64,000 nucleotides of DNA, taken from NCBI GenBank assembly GCA_934277435.1, contig CAKQUE010000001.1, positions 124,001 to 188,000 of the forward strand, in the 5' to 3' direction. The notes below the pieces were generated by a model that was not told where the DNA came from, searched no databases, and was given only the letters and a program-made list of their open reading frames with translations. The position numbers and the translations under genes were made by a program. This document shows positions 63,314 to 64,000 of this stretch, piece after piece (position 1 is the first letter of the stretch; each line of letters begins with the position of its first letter). Source of the stretch: an uncultured Alphaproteobacteria bacterium. Lineage in GTDB: Bacteria > Pseudomonadota > Alphaproteobacteria > RF32 > CAG-239.

Positions 63314-63634
63314 ATGAAAAAAGTTTTAATGTTGTGCCTGTTGGCGCTGGCTTGTGTATCTTGTCAATCTAATGTTGATGAAAATACCGGCGAGCCTGTT
63401 TATTCTTCTGATGCCGAACGTTTTCGCCGTAATATTTCCACAAAGGCGATGGGCGAAGATTATGTAGTTTATGAGTATATGGATGTGCGCATTGATGATG
63501 TGGCAACTTTAGCTTCTGCATATTGTTTTGAAATGACCAACGGTGTTAAAAAAGCTTATCTTCGTGACATTTATATGTATAAAAACCATAAGAGAAGAGC
63601 AACTTTTGACTGTGTTGACCTTGCAGCAGAGTAG
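63314..63634 (+). CDS. Small lipoprotein of unknown function
   Basis: A 106-residue protein with a lipoprotein signal peptide and lipobox CVSC (cysteine at about 17). The mature part is mixed with two further cysteines (AYCFEM and FDCVDL) that could pair. GAGG lies before the ATG. The dnaJ-type gene begins 39 bases after its stop, so they could be on one message. No family recognised. Confidence 0.7.
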   Translation: MKKVLMLCLLALACVSCQSNVDENTGEPVYSSDAERFRRNISTKAMGEDYVVYEYMDVRIDDVATLASAYCFEMTNGVKKAYLRDIYMYKNHKRRATFDCVDLAAE

Positions 63635-63673
63635 TTTTATCCCTATATAAAATCTTAGGGAGAATAATAAAAT

Positions 63674-64000
63674 ATGAGTAAAAATTTATATGATGTTTTA
63701 GGTGTTGCCAAAACAGCTTCTGAGGCTGAAATTAAGTCAGCATATAGAAAATTGGCGCGTAAATATCATCCGGATTTGAATAAAGATGATAAAAGCGCAG
63801 CGGATAAATTTAAAGAAGTTTCAAATGCTTATGACATTATAGGCAATGCGGAAAAACGTAAGAAATATGATAATAATGAAATAGATGAAGACGGCAAACC
63901 GACAGGGTTTGGTGCCGGTTTTGGTGCTGGTTCTGGCGGCTCTGGTTTTGGGGGATACCAAAATTACGGCGGAAATCCGTTTAGTGGTTTTAAAAGCGGT
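63674..64000 (+). CDS. DnaJ-family co-chaperone, partial (runs off window)
   Basis: The first 109 codons of a J-domain protein that stimulates Hsp70. The J domain is complete (about 3-68): [20 protein letters not shown] with the HPD motif in [12 protein letters not shown] and [21 protein letters not shown] Gly/Phe-rich region follows ([18 protein letters not shown]). GGGAG precedes the ATG. Whether it continues as DnaJ with zinc domain or as CbpA-type without it is beyond the window; the immediate G/F linker fits either. Confidence 0.93.
   Translation, partial: MSKNLYDVLGVAKTASEAEIKSAYRKLARKYHPDLNKDDKSAADKFKEVSNAYDIIGNAEKRKKYDNNEIDEDGKPTGFGAGFGAGSGGSGFGGYQNYGGNPFSGFKSG

Noticed and set aside
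1..64000. CRISPR array, insertion sequence or prophage
   Set aside because: No regularly spaced repeats, transposase, integrase or phage structural genes were seen; the tandem unit at 51-52 kb has no mobile gene.

Overview
The window is a 64 kb chromosomal segment from an AT-rich alphaproteobacterium. Evidence for this is the gene order coaE-dnaQ / oriC / rho and mnmE-mnmG-rsmG-parA-parB, a GTTC-N7-GTTC SOS box in front of lexA, ATP12-type and ELM1-type genes, and TTAA-N7-TTAA (CtrA-type) boxes at the origin. Low GC, ankyrin and EF-hand secreted proteins, a Fic protein next to an autotransporter and prepilin-like genes suggest a host-associated (for example gut) uncultured lineage. That last point is inference; no rRNA is present to name the organism.

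Layout. 0-1 kb: an ECF sigma factor overlapping a periplasmic LTXXQ protein. 1-12 kb (minus strand): a membrane protein, dnaE, a small Fe-S protein, parB, parA, rsmG, a PHP phosphatase, mnmG and mnmE, with three perfect parS sites inside rsmG, mnmG and mnmE. 12-21.5 kb (minus): a cytosolic HELTH-motif protein and partner, typA, trkA, dus and a long membrane coiled-coil protein. 21.5-29 kb is an accessory zone: tRNA-Thr with an upstream half copy, two lipoproteins, a prepilin-like gene behind a strongly structured RNA, ankyrin and EF-hand secreted proteins and small membrane proteins. 29-35.5 kb: a Cys-rich peptide plus Hsp20, then a 1.7 k-residue ankyrin/autotransporter and a Fic enzyme. 36-38 kb: tRNA-Leu, psd and pssA. 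39-46 kb (minus): a Cys-rich protein, then a seven-gene overlapping operon (pentapeptide protein, rarA, unknown, rluC-type, asmA, atp12-type, acyP) with a clear promoter. 46-48.4 kb: ampG-like, dnaQ, coaE.

48.4-48.8 kb is the likely replication origin: five DnaA boxes, a nearly pure A+T core and two perfect CtrA-type boxes, with gene orientation switching from minus to plus at rho. The parS sites lie 36-41 kb away, as expected for an origin-proximal centromere. 50-56 kb: a metallophosphoesterase, a tandemly duplicated pair of unknown genes, a histidine phosphatase, an FMN flavoprotein, a porin, and lexA with a pilin-like gene. Two promoters here have the 19-bp spacer and dyad of MerR-type control. 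56.4-64 kb: accA, a membrane protein, yejA-yejB, an ELM1-type gene, two small exported proteins and the start of a dnaJ-family gene.

Most notable points: the structured RNA at 24.3-24.5 kb; the tandem pair at 51.2-52.4 kb, whose flanks and gene ends are nearly identical while the gene middles differ; a Psd with Gly in place of the self-processing Ser; the half tRNA-Thr with a perfect 12-bp hairpin; and the oriC/parS/CtrA architecture. Several starts were moved to internal ATGs where the ribosome binding site required it.
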